Source: Falsochrobactrum tianjinense (lineage in GTDB: Bacteria; Pseudomonadota; Alphaproteobacteria; Rhizobiales; Rhizobiaceae). Taken from it: DNA of 64,000 nt. The stretch lies in assembly GCF_019100495.1 (NCBI RefSeq), contig NZ_JAHRVA010000001.1, positions 750,597 through 814,596 of the forward strand, read 5' to 3'. The notes beneath the pieces were generated by a model. The model did not search any database. It had not been told where the DNA came from and saw nothing but the letters and a program-made list of their open reading frames with translations. Numbering within the stretch: the stretch's first letter is position 1; each line of letters starts with the position of its first letter. This document shows, in pieces, positions 9,292 to 19,966 of the stretch. Both the position numbers and the translations under genes were made by a program.

Positions 9292-9893
9292 GAGCGTTCA
9301 ACCTTGCCATTGATCATGCGTATGTCGCCTTCTATCAGGGCAAACAGCAGATGATCCTGCCAGAAGCCGTTTATCTTGAGATAAGAGCGCAAGAGTCCTT
9401 CTCTCTGAAATCCGGCTTTTTCGAGAAGCCGTATTGAACGAACATTATGCGGAATACAGGCAGCTTCAATCCGGTGCAACCTTAGTTCTGCGAATGCAAA
9501 GGAAATCGCCAGCGAGAGAGCTTCGGTCATATAGCCCTTGCCCGCGAATGGCGCGCCGCTCCAGTAGCCGATCATGCAGTTCTGCGCGACGCCGCGCCTT
9601 ATATTGCCAAGCGTAATGCCGCCCACCAGTTGGCGGTCGCTGTTGCGGAAGATGAAGAACGGATAGCCGGTGCCGTCCGAAATTTCCTCCTGTACGCGCC
9701 TTATCCTGTGACGGAACGCACTTTTGGTGAGATCATCGTCAGCCCATGACGGCTCCCAAGGCGTGAGAAAGGCGCGGCTTTGTTCGCGCAGCCTGGCCCA
9801 GCCTGCAAAATCACCCATTGCCGGTTCGCGCAGATGAATGCGCGGACCGCGAAGGATAGTCGGATTACTGCGGCGGAATGGCAGGCCGATCAT
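9288..9893 (-). CDS. GNAT N-acetyltransferase, RimJ-like
   Basis: A 201-residue acetyltransferase of the RimJ/RimL group (Acetyltransf_3), which acetylates N-terminal or other amino groups with acetyl-CoA. Typical features are RGPRIHLREPAMGDFAGWARLRE near the N-terminus, the acetyl-CoA-binding AGKGYMTEALSLAISFAF, and HRIEAACIPHNVRSIRLLEKAGFQREGL near the C-terminus. The substrate is not predictable. Its stop overlaps the bpdB GTG start by four bases. The M16 peptidase gene lies 98 bases upstream on the same strand, and the whole set appears to descend from thrC. Confidence 0.9.
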   Translation of the reverse strand: MIGLPFRRSNPTILRGPRIHLREPAMGDFAGWARLREQSRAFLTPWEPSWADDDLTKSAFRHRIRRVQEEISDGTGYPFFIFRNSDRQLVGGITLGNIRRGVAQNCMIGYWSGAPFAGKGYMTEALSLAISFAFAELRLHRIEAACIPHNVRSIRLLEKAGFQREGLLRSYLKINGFWQDHLLFALIEGDIRMINGKVERS

Positions 9894-9991
9894 ATCAGCC
9901 AGGGCAATAGGTGAATAAGGCAGTATGGCACTGGGAAGTTGAAGTGTGTACCAAGCATAACATACCGCCCTGTTCCCTTATGCCTATTCCC

Positions 9992-11284
9992 TTAAATAGC
10001 CATCTTCCTCGTATGAGCACTGGTCGAAAGAGCATCGCTGAGGCCATCGAAGCTCATCAGGCGTCCGACAGGACCGACACCGGCAATAGTGGGCTTGTTG
10101 TCTAGGAACAGGCGTCCCGCCAGGTCGGTCAGGCGCTTGGGCGTGATATGCGCCAGGCGATCCAGCAACTCACTATTGGCGACCGGGCGGCCATAAAGCA
10201 GCAACTGGCGCGCGATCTGGCCTGCGCGGCTTGCCGCACTTTCCTGCGACATGAGCAGGCTCGCACTATATTGCGCCCGCGCCCGATCGACTTCCTCGAT
10301 GTCGATCGCGTCGGCTGCCTTGTGCAATTCCCCGATAATGACGGGCAGCAGTTCCACCAGTTCGTCACGCCCCGTCGCGGCATGAATGCCGAACAGGCCC
10401 GTATCGGAAAAGCCCCAGTGAAAAGCGTAGACCGAATAGCACAGGCCGCGCTTTTCGCGCACTTCCTGAAACAGGCGTGAAGACATGCCGCCGCCAAGGA
10501 TCATTGACAGAAGCTGCGAGGCATAGAAATCGCGCACATGGTAGGCGCGGCCCTCAAAGCCGATGAGCACCTGTGCGTCCATCAAATCGCGATTCTCGCG
10601 AAAATCCCCGCCGACATAATGCGCCAGATCGAGAGTGGGGGCCGTGTTGAAGGCCCGGAAGCCGCCAAGCCGCTTTTCCACTTCGCGCACGAATTCGTCA
10701 TGATGCACGCCGCCCGCTGCCGTCACGACCATGCGGTCGGCGCTGTATTGCTCGTCCATATATTGACGCAGATCGGCGGAAGTGAAAGAGGCCACAGTTT
10801 CCGGCTCGCCGAGAATGGCGCGTCCGAGGGGTTGATGGCGATAGGCGGTTTCGGCAAAACGGTCGAAGACGATATCGTCGGGCGTATCGTGCGCCGCGCC
10901 GATCTCCTGCATGATGACCTGCTTCTCGCGCTCCAGTTCGTCCTCGTCGAATTTGGGAGCTGTCATGATATCGGCAAGAATATCGATCGCCAGCGGCATG
11001 TCGTTGCGCAGCACCCTGGCATAATAGGACGTGGTTTCCACGCTGGTGGCCGCATTGATTTCACCGCCGACATTTTCGATGTCCGAGGCGATCTGCCACG
11101 CCGTGCGCTTATTCGTGCCCTTGAACGCCATGTGTTCGAGAAGATGGGCGATGCCATGCTTGTCCGGCGCTTCGTTTCTGGCGCCAGCCTTGACCCATAT
11201 TCCCAAGGCGACGCTTTCCACATGTGGCATATTATCAGTGGCAATTGTCAAGCCGTTGGAAAGACGCGTTACTTCAACACCCAT
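9992..11284 (-). CDS. M16 family zinc peptidase
   Basis: A 430-residue M16 (pitrilysin/mitochondrial processing peptidase-like) protein. The zinc-binding motif HLLEHMAFKGT (HxxEH, about residues 47-51) and the downstream glutamate region ELEREKQVIMQEI are present, as is the C-terminal R/Y-like region VREKRGLCYSVYAF. Length fits the single-chain bacterial processing-peptidase type (PqqL/YmxG group). It follows thrC by 54 bases on the same strand, the order seen across Rhizobiales. The substrate is unknown. Confidence 0.93.
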   Translation of the reverse strand: MGVEVTRLSNGLTIATDNMPHVESVALGIWVKAGARNEAPDKHGIAHLLEHMAFKGTNKRTAWQIASDIENVGGEINAATSVETTSYYARVLRNDMPLAIDILADIMTAPKFDEDELEREKQVIMQEIGAAHDTPDDIVFDRFAETAYRHQPLGRAILGEPETVASFTSADLRQYMDEQYSADRMVVTAAGGVHHDEFVREVEKRLGGFRAFNTAPTLDLAHYVGGDFRENRDLMDAQVLIGFEGRAYHVRDFYASQLLSMILGGGMSSRLFQEVREKRGLCYSVYAFHWGFSDTGLFGIHAATGRDELVELLPVIIGELHKAADAIDIEEVDRARAQYSASLLMSQESAASRAGQIARQLLLYGRPVANSELLDRLAHITPKRLTDLAGRLFLDNKPTIAGVGPVGRLMSFDGLSDALSTSAHTRKMAI

Positions 11285-11338
11285 CAGAAAAATGCTCCCA
11301 TAGTCCCATGCGGGTTCCTGCTCTTAATTCCGGCTTTA

Positions 11339-12730
11339 TCACACGCGGGAATGGCGGCAGACGTATTCTTCCACGATTTTCAACTCGTTGTGAAGAACTG
11401 TGAAACTTTCTTTTCGTTGCATCAGGTCCGCAAGCCATGCCGGAAGCTGCGGCTCGACCCCGCATGCATCCCTTACGGCATCGGGGAACTTGGCCGGATG
11501 CGCAGTGGCCAGAATCACCATCGGGGCGGTGCCGGACACTTTTTCGCGAGCGACCTTCACGCCGATGGCTGAATGCGGATCGAGCAGATAACCATCGGAT
11601 TCCAGTACGGATTTGATGGTTTTCGCTGTTTCGGCGACATTCGAGCGCCCGGCGAAAAACCCGCTACGAATGGCGGCAAGCGGCTTTTCCGAAAGGGTGA
11701 AGCCGCCTGACTGCCGGAGACCGTCCATCAGGCCGCGTACGGCTGCCGCATCGCGCCCATGCGCCTCGAACAACAGCCGCTCGAAATTGGATGAAATCTG
11801 GATATCCATCGACGGCGAGGTGGTCTGCGCCACGCCGCGCATTTCATAAGCGCCGCTCTCAAGCGTACGCGCAAGAATGTCGTTGTCGTTGGTCGCGATG
11901 ATGAGCTGCTCGATGGGAAGGCCCATCTGCCTGGCGACAAAGCCCGCGAAAATATCGCCGAAATTGCCGGTTGGTACGGTGAAGGAGACCGGGCGGTCCG
12001 GCGCGCCGAGGCTCAAGGCGCTCGTGAAATAATAGACGATCTGCGGCATGATGCGCGCCCAGTTGATCGAATTCACGCCTGAAAGCGACATGCGATCCCG
12101 GAATTCGAGATCGTTGAACATGGCTTTGACAAGGTTCTGGCAATCATCGAAATTGCCTTCGATGGAAAGTGCATGCACATTGGTAAAGCCGGAACTGGTC
12201 ATCTGGCGCTGCTGCACCGGCGACACGCGCTCATGCGGAAACAGGATGAAAATATCCACATTGTCGCGCCCGCCAAAGGCTTCGATAGCAGCGCCGCCGG
12301 TGTCGCCCGATGTCGCGCCCACGATTGTCGCCCGCTCGCCACGGCTCGCAAGAACATGGTCCATCATGCGCCCGAGCAACTGCATGGCGACATCCTTGAA
12401 GGCAAGGGTCGGGCCGTGGAACAACTCAAGAATGAATTCATTGCTGTCGGTCTGGACCAGCGGGCACACGGCGTCATGGCGGAATGTCCCATAGGCTTCA
12501 CGCACCATGCGCTCGAAATCGGCCTGCGGAATTTCGCCGCCGATAAAAGGCGTCAGCACGGCCAGCGCGATATCCTCATAGGATTTTCCACGCAGCGCAC
12601 GGATCTGTTCGGGTGAAAACTGCGGATATTCCTGCGGCAGATAGAGACCACCATCGCGGGCAAGTCCGGCGAGCAATGCATCGCTGAACCCCAGAACGGG
12701 CGCTTCTCCGCGTGTGCTGATATATTTCAT
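11339..12730 (-). CDS. thrC: Threonine synthase
   Basis: PLP enzyme converting O-phosphohomoserine to threonine. 463 residues start MKYISTRGEAPVLGFSDALLAGLARDGGLYLP. The PLP lysine lies in HGPTLAFKDVAMQ, the glycine-rich phosphate loop in GATSGDTGGAAI, and the conserved TVPTGNFGDIFAGF in the middle. I prefer the ATG at 12730, with GAAGG upstream, to the TTG two codons earlier. It heads the thrC-M16-GNAT-bpdB gene run. With thrB at 2.8 kb, two threonine-pathway genes lie in one window but in separate operons. Confidence 0.96.
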   Translation of the reverse strand: MKYISTRGEAPVLGFSDALLAGLARDGGLYLPQEYPQFSPEQIRALRGKSYEDIALAVLTPFIGGEIPQADFERMVREAYGTFRHDAVCPLVQTDSNEFILELFHGPTLAFKDVAMQLLGRMMDHVLASRGERATIVGATSGDTGGAAIEAFGGRDNVDIFILFPHERVSPVQQRQMTSSGFTNVHALSIEGNFDDCQNLVKAMFNDLEFRDRMSLSGVNSINWARIMPQIVYYFTSALSLGAPDRPVSFTVPTGNFGDIFAGFVARQMGLPIEQLIIATNDNDILARTLESGAYEMRGVAQTTSPSMDIQISSNFERLLFEAHGRDAAAVRGLMDGLRQSGGFTLSEKPLAAIRSGFFAGRSNVAETAKTIKSVLESDGYLLDPHSAIGVKVAREKVSGTAPMVILATAHPAKFPDAVRDACGVEPQLPAWLADLMQRKESFTVLHNELKIVEEYVCRHSRV

Positions 12731-12960
12731 TTCCAAGCCTTCAACTTCGGGTCAGGGTGGCAGTGAACCGCACAATGCAATAGAGCCTCCCTAAAAAAGC
12801 CGCAAGAATTAAAGCATCCTTTGAGGGATGGGGTTGCTCTTGGCGTCAAAAAACGGGAAAACACCATCATGTTACGCTCACGCGTCAGGGCGATATGCAT
12901 CTGGTGGATGCACGGCGCTCTAATATAGAATAGGTCGATCAGCGCAGGGAAGCCCGGTTT

Positions 12961-13530
12961 ATGCAGAAAGCATTACAGAATCGTTCATCGTTGTTTCCAG
13001 TCCTTGCAACGGTTTTGCTCGCAGCACTTGCAGGGTGCACGACGAGCGGCACTCAAAAATCCGCTGATTCATCGTCCGCCGAGACGGGGGATCAGCGCAT
13101 CAGGGAATCCGAACTTCGCGCCTATTGTCCAACAGTGACCCTGCGCGAAGGGACAGCCTATTTCAACACCTATGACAAGGGCGGCGACAAGGAGCCGGCC
13201 CATGTCATCTATCAGGCAGCGCTCACCAACACGACGCGCGCTTGTCAATATGGCGCGGGCAACATCACCATCGACGTGGCCGCTGCCGGAAAGGTCGTGC
13301 CCGGCCCCAAATATAAGAGCGGCAACATCACCATGCCGATCCGTGTAGCGGTGTTGCAGGGAGGTCAGGTGGTCTATTCCAAACTGCACAAGCAGACTGT
13401 GAATATCGCAAACTCCGATACGGCGACCCAGTTCGTCTTTAATGACAAGGGTATTTCCTTCCCCGCGCCAGCGAGCCAGAATGTGCAGATTTTCGTCGGT
13501 TTCGACGAGGGGCCATATAATACGAAGTAA
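12961..13530 (+). CDS. Probable lipoprotein of unknown function
   Basis: A 189-residue protein with a lipoprotein signal: hydrophobic residues 10-25 end in a lipobox LAGC (Cys 26), followed by a Ser/Thr-rich linker TTSGTQKSADSSSAETGD. The body is beta-rich, with TVTLREGTAYFNTYDKG, PAHVIYQAALTNTTRACQYG and VQIFVGFDEGPY. It resembles uncharacterised outer-membrane-associated lipoproteins of Rhizobiales; I do not recognise a named family. AGGGAAG precedes the ATG at 12961. A long perfect hairpin follows the stop. It is transcribed divergently from thrC. Confidence 0.85.
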   Translation: MQKALQNRSSLFPVLATVLLAALAGCTTSGTQKSADSSSAETGDQRIRESELRAYCPTVTLREGTAYFNTYDKGGDKEPAHVIYQAALTNTTRACQYGAGNITIDVAAAGKVVPGPKYKSGNITMPIRVAVLQGGQVVYSKLHKQTVNIANSDTATQFVFNDKGISFPAPASQNVQIFVGFDEGPYNTK

Positions 13531-13558
13531 TAGCGGCCCGCTTTGGACCCGTAAATAT

Positions 13559-13587
13559 GGAGACGCATGAAAGATTCATGCGTCTCC
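13559..13587 (+). terminator. 13-bp perfect hairpin after the lipoprotein gene
   Basis: GGAGACGCATGAA (13559-13571), loop AGA, TTCATGCGTCTCC (13575-13587). It lies 29 bases after the stop codon and is followed by AT-rich DNA without a clean T-run. A terminator is the most likely role. Confidence 0.7.
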
Positions 13588-13843
13588 TGAAATATATCTC
13601 ATTTATCTTGCGTTATATTAGGAAATCATTTTATACATCAGTATTTATTGTATATTGCTAAATATAATATTCGTAACATATGTATTTACTCTTCCGTAAA
13701 AATTGGAATATATGAATGTTCATCATATATTCAGGAATTTATCTCATATGATGCTTCCGATTGACTGTGTCTATTAAAGTAGAGAAGTCGATACGGGAGA
13801 TTTCAAGCTGGTTATCGAGGACATTGACGAGGCAGGCCAACTG
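13588..13843. promoter_or_regulatory. AT-rich upstream region of the bpdA homologue with an operator-like palindrome
   Basis: About 250 bases without a gene between the lipoprotein hairpin and the EAL gene, very AT-rich compared with its surroundings. It holds a perfect inverted repeat GAATATATGA (13706-13715), 7-nt spacer, TCATATATTC (13723-13732), ending 111 bases before the ATG. The symmetry suits a dimeric regulator. The AT-rich composition also suits MucR-type silencing, but no specific regulator can be assigned from sequence alone. Confidence 0.5.
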
Positions 13844-15475
13844 ATGCGGTTTCAGCATAATGGTTTCTTCTCGCCTGTTACTTTCGTCATCTGCATCCTG
13901 TTGCTGCTGGGGGGAATGGCGGGCAAATGGGCTGGAGACAGTTTCCGCCTTCGCGATAGGCAGGTGGGCATGGATGCTTATATGCACGCACTCGCTGCCC
14001 ATGCAGACCGCATTGCGGTTTCGGCCCGCAAGGCGCTCGTCCAGGCTAATCGTTCGCCTTTCGAAAAATGCTCGCGGGAAGACAAGGTCTATCTGCGCGA
14101 GCTTATTTTTTCTGGCTATCATATCAAGGATATCGGTCGGCTCGGCGATGACCGGCTGCTATGTTCGACCTTGCTCAGTGATATTTCGGATGAACCGAGG
14201 CGCTCGGCGGAAGATGTGCGGCTTCGCGACGGCACATATATTTATCGCGACAGGAATCTGATCACGCCCGGCAGCCACGGTCCGGTCATCGGAAATGGCG
14301 ACGCGAATATCGTGTTGAGCGCGGTGGCCTTCGACGCCATGAAGACGCGCAAATATGCCTTCGCCATTTTCATGGCCAATGAGGACCGGACGCAATTCGC
14401 CCGGCTTTACGGTTTTCCGGACGGTTATCTGCAAGGACAGAATCTGGCGACCCTTTTCGCAAAGAGAGAGCATGTAGCCGCCGCTTCGAGCAATGGGCTG
14501 CAAGAGCAGAGCTGCGATGCGGCGACTGGCATCTGCATCAGCCTCGCAACCAGCCCCGAATCGGGCAATCCTTCCGGCCAACTGCTGCCCATATTGTTCA
14601 CAAGCCTGGGAATGCTTGGCGGCGGCGGCGTGGTGATGGCCTGGCTTTATTACCGAAGCCGGAACCGCTCGCTCAATTCAATGCTTAAAAAGGCGCTGGC
14701 GGCAAAGAAGCTGGCCCTCGTCTATCAGCCGATCGTAACCGTCTCTGACGGCAGGACCGTTGGCTTTGAAGCGCTGATTCGCTGGGAGATAACAAAAGGC
14801 GAGTTCATTCCGCCGGATATTTTCATCGCGCGCGCCGAAACCATTGGCCTTGCCGATAAGATCACGATCTATGTGCTCGATCGCGTGATCGAGGAAATGG
14901 GTGAATTGCTTCGCCAGAAGCGCGCATTGCGCATCAACATCAATATGACGGCGAGCAATCTGCAAAATCCTGGTTTCATGGATGCGCTCAGGCAACGCCT
15001 TGATGCGTCGGATATAGAGCCGCAGCAAATCGGACTGGAACTGACCGAGCGCACCGCGGTCGATTTCGCCAGAGCCACCGCCGGCATCAGGCAATTGCGC
15101 GAGCGGGGACACCGGATTTACATCGACGATTTCGGCACTGGCTATTCGAATCTTGCCTATCTCGGCGAGCTTCATGTCGATGCGATCAAGATCGACAAGG
15201 TGTTCACGCGAACCGTGGGTAATGAGGGCGAGGCTGTTTCGATTGTCCCGCAGATTGTTTCCATGGCGCAGGAGCATGGGCTGGACATTGTGGTCGAAGG
15301 AATCGAAACCCCGGCGCAACTGGAATATTTGCGCGGCCTGTGCGGCGGACTTTCGGGGCAGGGCTGGCTCTTCGGCAGGCCGATGGATGCAAATGCCGCA
15401 CAGGCTCTTGTCGGCGCTGTCGCACAGCGCAAAAGGCGCCGGCGTTCGGTCAAGCCAGGCGGGAAACAAAATTAA
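13844..15475 (+). CDS. bpdA: EAL-domain cyclic-di-GMP phosphodiesterase with CSS-motif sensor, BpdA homologue
   Basis: A 543-residue inner-membrane phosphodiesterase. Residues 9-27 form a transmembrane helix; the periplasmic segment to about 245 resembles a CSS-motif sensor domain, with cysteines near residues 68, 106, 227 and 232. A second helix (about 247-269) precedes a C-terminal EAL domain (about 285-530). Catalytic elements are intact: GFEALIRW, NMTASN, ELTERT, IDDFGTGYSN, IKIDKVF and VEGIET. There is no GGDEF domain. From memory, the syntenic B. melitensis gene BMEI1448 is bpdA, reported to control flagellar gene expression. Confidence 0.87.
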   Translation: MRFQHNGFFSPVTFVICILLLLGGMAGKWAGDSFRLRDRQVGMDAYMHALAAHADRIAVSARKALVQANRSPFEKCSREDKVYLRELIFSGYHIKDIGRLGDDRLLCSTLLSDISDEPRRSAEDVRLRDGTYIYRDRNLITPGSHGPVIGNGDANIVLSAVAFDAMKTRKYAFAIFMANEDRTQFARLYGFPDGYLQGQNLATLFAKREHVAAASSNGLQEQSCDAATGICISLATSPESGNPSGQLLPILFTSLGMLGGGGVVMAWLYYRSRNRSLNSMLKKALAAKKLALVYQPIVTVSDGRTVGFEALIRWEITKGEFIPPDIFIARAETIGLADKITIYVLDRVIEEMGELLRQKRALRININMTASNLQNPGFMDALRQRLDASDIEPQQIGLELTERTAVDFARATAGIRQLRERGHRIYIDDFGTGYSNLAYLGELHVDAIKIDKVFTRTVGNEGEAVSIVPQIVSMAQEHGLDIVVEGIETPAQLEYLRGLCGGLSGQGWLFGRPMDANAAQALVGAVAQRKRRRRSVKPGGKQN

Positions 15476-15660
15476 CCATAGGAAAAATCTATACAATTCT
15501 AATCAAATTGAATTGTGGATATGAAGCGAAAAGCAAGAAGTTTGCGCTAAAACGGCTGCAAGCGAGATTGCCGCCCTGAAAACAGGCAGGGAATGGTGCC
15601 TTGTGAAACTGCGACGAAACGAGAGGATGCAGCGGATCATAAGCTGCGCTGGTCTATGCC

Positions 15661-15846
15661 ATGAAACATAAATATGAACGTGTGCTTGAGCCGACGGATA
15701 CCTGGGCGATTTTCGAAATAGAAACGGGCGAGCCCGCCTCTATTGGCGACAGGTTGCTTATCGGCCTCGACGAGAGCGAAGCCGATAAATTGCTGGCGAC
15801 CCTCAACGCAGAGCCTAAAGGCCGCAACAAGCGCAGCGCGGCCTGA
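15661..15846 (+). CDS. Small conserved-looking protein, 61 residues
   Basis: I do not recognise a family. The protein MKHKYERVLEPTDTWAIFEI... is acidic and hydrophilic in the middle (ASIGDRLLIGLDESEADKLLATLN) and has a basic tail (KGRNKRSAA). It has no signal peptide or membrane segment. Codon use resembles that of its neighbours, and it fills the gap between the bpdA homologue and the convergent HAD gene, which supports a real gene. There is no strong ribosome-binding site. Confidence 0.55.
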   Translation: MKHKYERVLEPTDTWAIFEIETGEPASIGDRLLIGLDESEADKLLATLNAEPKGRNKRSAA

Positions 15847-15863
15847 TCGATTGCATCGCAGGA

Positions 15864-16550
15864 TCAGGCATCGACCCAGACAGACATGGCATCAATGACG
15901 CTCGGCAGATCCTTGTGGCGGTGAATGACAGTTTCAGCGCCTGCATCGGTCAGCTTGTCGGCATGGCCCGGATAAGTATGTGCGCCGCCGGTGAAACCGA
16001 TCACCCGCATGCCAGCGGCGCGTGCGCCGTGAATGCCATGGGCGGAATCCTCGATCACGATCACATTGGCAGGATCGACGTCGAATTGTTGCGCGGCATA
16101 TAGAAAGACATCCGGCGCAGGCTTGGACTTCTTCGTTCCCACTTCTCTTGCCGAGAAAATTTTCGGTGCGAACAGATCGTAGAGTTCTACGCGCTTGAGC
16201 ATGATTTCAAGGCGCTTGCTGGTCGAGTTCGAGCAGATGCATTTCGGCAGCTTGAGGGCTGAAACCACCTCGACAATATCTTCCACTGCCTGAACTTCAT
16301 TTTTCAGCCGCTCGTCGAGCAGCTTTTCCGACTTGTCCAGCAGCGACGCGGAAATCGGAATGCCCGCTTCCCGCTCGACGGTGAGCAGGATATCCTGCCA
16401 CGTCAGGCCGGCGAAGCGTTCGGCCACTTCGTCGGGCGAAATCTCAAAACCGGCTTCGGTCAGAAGAACGGCATCCACTTCCGCCGCGATGATTTCGGAA
16501 TCGACCAGCACGCCATCGCAGTCGAAGATAATGAGGGACGGAGCTGCCAT
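15864..16550 (-). CDS. HAD superfamily phosphatase, beta-phosphoglucomutase-like
   Basis: A 228-residue HAD hydrolase (subfamily IA). Motif I FDCDGVLVDSE near residue 9 carries the nucleophile aspartate and general acid; motif II is CICSNSTSKRLE, the motif III lysine lies in KKSKPAPDVFLYAA, and motif IV is VIEDSAHGIHGARAAGM. The helical cap after motif I is the size seen in phosphoglycolate phosphatases and beta-phosphoglucomutases. The natural substrate cannot be deduced. It converges with the small 15.66 kb gene and is 86 bases from the ClC gene on the same strand. Confidence 0.92.
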   Translation of the reverse strand: MAAPSLIIFDCDGVLVDSEIIAAEVDAVLLTEAGFEISPDEVAERFAGLTWQDILLTVEREAGIPISASLLDKSEKLLDERLKNEVQAVEDIVEVVSALKLPKCICSNSTSKRLEIMLKRVELYDLFAPKIFSAREVGTKKSKPAPDVFLYAAQQFDVDPANVIVIEDSAHGIHGARAAGMRVIGFTGGAHTYPGHADKLTDAGAETVIHRHKDLPSVIDAMSVWVDA

Positions 16551-16636
16551 AGATTTGGCCTTCTTGCTATAAGGGGAGGAGGTCCGGCAATTGCCGGAAA
16601 ATCACGCCGTTCAGCTACACCCTTACGAGCATCGCG

Positions 16637-18421
16637 TCAAACTTCACCAGAAACTTCACGGCGGCGGCGGTCCAGTTCCTCGCTATAGCGACGCAGCGTA
16701 TGGCTTTCCGTGAGAAGCCCCAGTACCTTACGTTCCTGCGCATTGTTGATCACTGCCAGCGCTTCGCTCTCCGCCCGGTCGAAGCGCGCAACCGCTTCCT
16801 TGGCGTTCATCAGCGGCAGCAGGAATTCATCCTGGTACCGCAGCAGGTCGGCGATGCCGCGCTCGCCATCGGCGGTATCGAAACTGTCCGAATAAGCTTC
16901 CGGAACCGGAATCATTCCCACATAACAACCGTTGCCATCGACCGCGATTACGCGCTGGGTCGAGCCGAGCGGAAAATCGTGCCGGAAGGTTGCGATATCC
17001 GTGTCGATGGGCACGGTGCGCACGTCATGACGCATCATGCGCTGCACGGTGAGATCGCGAACCCAGCCGATATCATGGGCGGAGCGGATGGCCTCGCCGC
17101 GCAGGTGAAAGCGCCAGGTGGCGAATGAGTAACCGAAGGTCTTTCTAACCATCAGGGACGAGGAGACGACGGCGCCCAGAACCAGCATGGAAATGGGAAA
17201 GTCGCCCGTCACTTCCAGCGCGAGAAAGGTCATGGTCATGGGACCGCCGACGATTGCGACCGCCATCGAACTCATGCCGATCACCGCATAGACCTGCGGC
17301 TCCAGCGCAAGCGGCGACATCATGCCGATCACGGCAGCAAAAAGCTTGCCGGTCAATGCGCCCAGAAACAGCGAGGCGAAGAACAGGCCACCGCGAAAGC
17401 CTGAACCGATAGTCACCGCCGATGCGAGCGACTTGCTGAAGATCAGCAGAAGAAGGATCGGAATGGTCAGTTCGGCGTGAAGATCAAGATGCAGCGCTCC
17501 ATGGCCTGAAGCCAGAACCTGCGGCGTAGCGAATGCGATTATGCCGACAAGGACGCCGCCAAGTGCCGGTGCCAGCACGGTCGGAATGGTACTTTTGCGC
17601 GCGGCCTGCTCGATGAAGGTCACGCCGCGCATGATGAGAATGGCAATGCCCGCTGCGAAGAAACCCAACACCAGCGCCGGCACGTAGTCGCGCGCCGTAA
17701 CCCCATCGATAGCGCCGATCTGTATGATGAAGGGCGCGCCGCCGATTGCCTGCGTGACGAGCGCGCTGACGATGGCCGAAACGACCACAGGCGCAAGGGT
17801 TGCAATGGAATAAACCCCGATAATGAGTTCAAATGCATAGAAGGACCCTGTCAGCGGCGCATTGAAGGCGCTGGCGATTGCTGCAGCCGCCCCGCAGCCG
17901 ACAAGCGTGCGCAGATCAGCGCGGCGAAGTTTCAATGCGCGACCGATCCGCGAGGCAAAACCGCTGGTAAGCTGCGTATAGGCCGCTTCGAGGCCGACCG
18001 ATAAACCGAACCCGTTGGCGATGAGATTCTGTCCGACCAGAATGAAACTGTCGGTCAGCGAAAGATGGCCGCCATGCAACGCATTGGCTTCGATGGGATC
18101 GACTATGGGCCTTTTGCGCCAGCGCGCCAGAACCCAGATGACGATCCCCATCAATATGCCGCCTGCCAGCGGTGCGATGAAGGCGGTGGAGGGAAGCTGC
18201 AAGGCGGAGCTGAGCCTTTCGCCTTCGCCCAGACTGAACAGTGCCTGATGCATCCATTGCGATATGCTGCCAATAGCGGCAACGACGAAGGCTGAAATAA
18301 TGCCGATGGCGGCGCCTGCGATGACAAGACCGAACTCGCTTCCGCGTACGAGTGCGCGCATGCGGAACGGCACGAAAAGAACCCGTAAATATCGGTTATG
18401 CCGCAATTGGTTTATGTTCAT
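16637..18421 (-). CDS. Atypical ClC-family anion channel/transporter with C-terminal CBS domains
   Basis: A ClC-fold membrane protein (594 residues from the ATG at 18421; in-frame starts at 18469 and 18361 are also possible). About ten hydrophobic helices are followed by a cytoplasmic C-terminal region with a CBS pair (VQRMMRHDVRTVPI and later). Key motifs are altered. The GSGIP filter segment reads like IVDPIEANA. GREGP is GLEAA, retaining the gating glutamate. After NAPLTG the helix reads SFYAFELII, so the position of the proton glutamate (E203 of the E. coli protein) is leucine. Ion selectivity and coupling are therefore uncertain. Confidence 0.87.
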   Translation of the reverse strand: MNINQLRHNRYLRVLFVPFRMRALVRGSEFGLVIAGAAIGIISAFVVAAIGSISQWMHQALFSLGEGERLSSALQLPSTAFIAPLAGGILMGIVIWVLARWRKRPIVDPIEANALHGGHLSLTDSFILVGQNLIANGFGLSVGLEAAYTQLTSGFASRIGRALKLRRADLRTLVGCGAAAAIASAFNAPLTGSFYAFELIIGVYSIATLAPVVVSAIVSALVTQAIGGAPFIIQIGAIDGVTARDYVPALVLGFFAAGIAILIMRGVTFIEQAARKSTIPTVLAPALGGVLVGIIAFATPQVLASGHGALHLDLHAELTIPILLLLIFSKSLASAVTIGSGFRGGLFFASLFLGALTGKLFAAVIGMMSPLALEPQVYAVIGMSSMAVAIVGGPMTMTFLALEVTGDFPISMLVLGAVVSSSLMVRKTFGYSFATWRFHLRGEAIRSAHDIGWVRDLTVQRMMRHDVRTVPIDTDIATFRHDFPLGSTQRVIAVDGNGCYVGMIPVPEAYSDSFDTADGERGIADLLRYQDEFLLPLMNAKEAVARFDRAESEALAVINNAQERKVLGLLTESHTLRRYSEELDRRRREVSGEV

Positions 18422-18648
18422 TCTCAAATACCAGGCGGGTAATGCAAACAAGGGCGGCCTGCCGGACATTTCCCGAAGCAAACCAGTCTTGAGTAGATGA
18501 TAGGCGAAAATAAATAACCAGCCCTTATCGTCGCAGCTGCCGCCTGAGTTTCCCCGAACTTAATTGACGGCTTTACGATGGCGCAAACAAAACTGTCAAA
18601 GCCTTGTCGGTTCATAAAGTCCCGCAAATGCGGGGCTTTGCGGGAGAG

Positions 18649-19888
<1,240 letters not shown>

Positions 19889-19932
19889 CCAGAGATTTCA
19901 ATCGGACGGCCTCCAGCACAGTCTGATATCGA

Positions 19933-19965
19933 GGCGCTCGAATCGTCAGGTTCGAGCGCCTTTTT
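19933..19965 (+). terminator. Rho-independent terminator after ccrM
   Basis: GGCGCTCGAA (19933-19942), 8-nt loop, TTCGAGCGCC (19951-19960), then TTTTT. It is shared with the end of the convergent mutY gene. Confidence 0.9.
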
Positions 19966-19966
19966 G

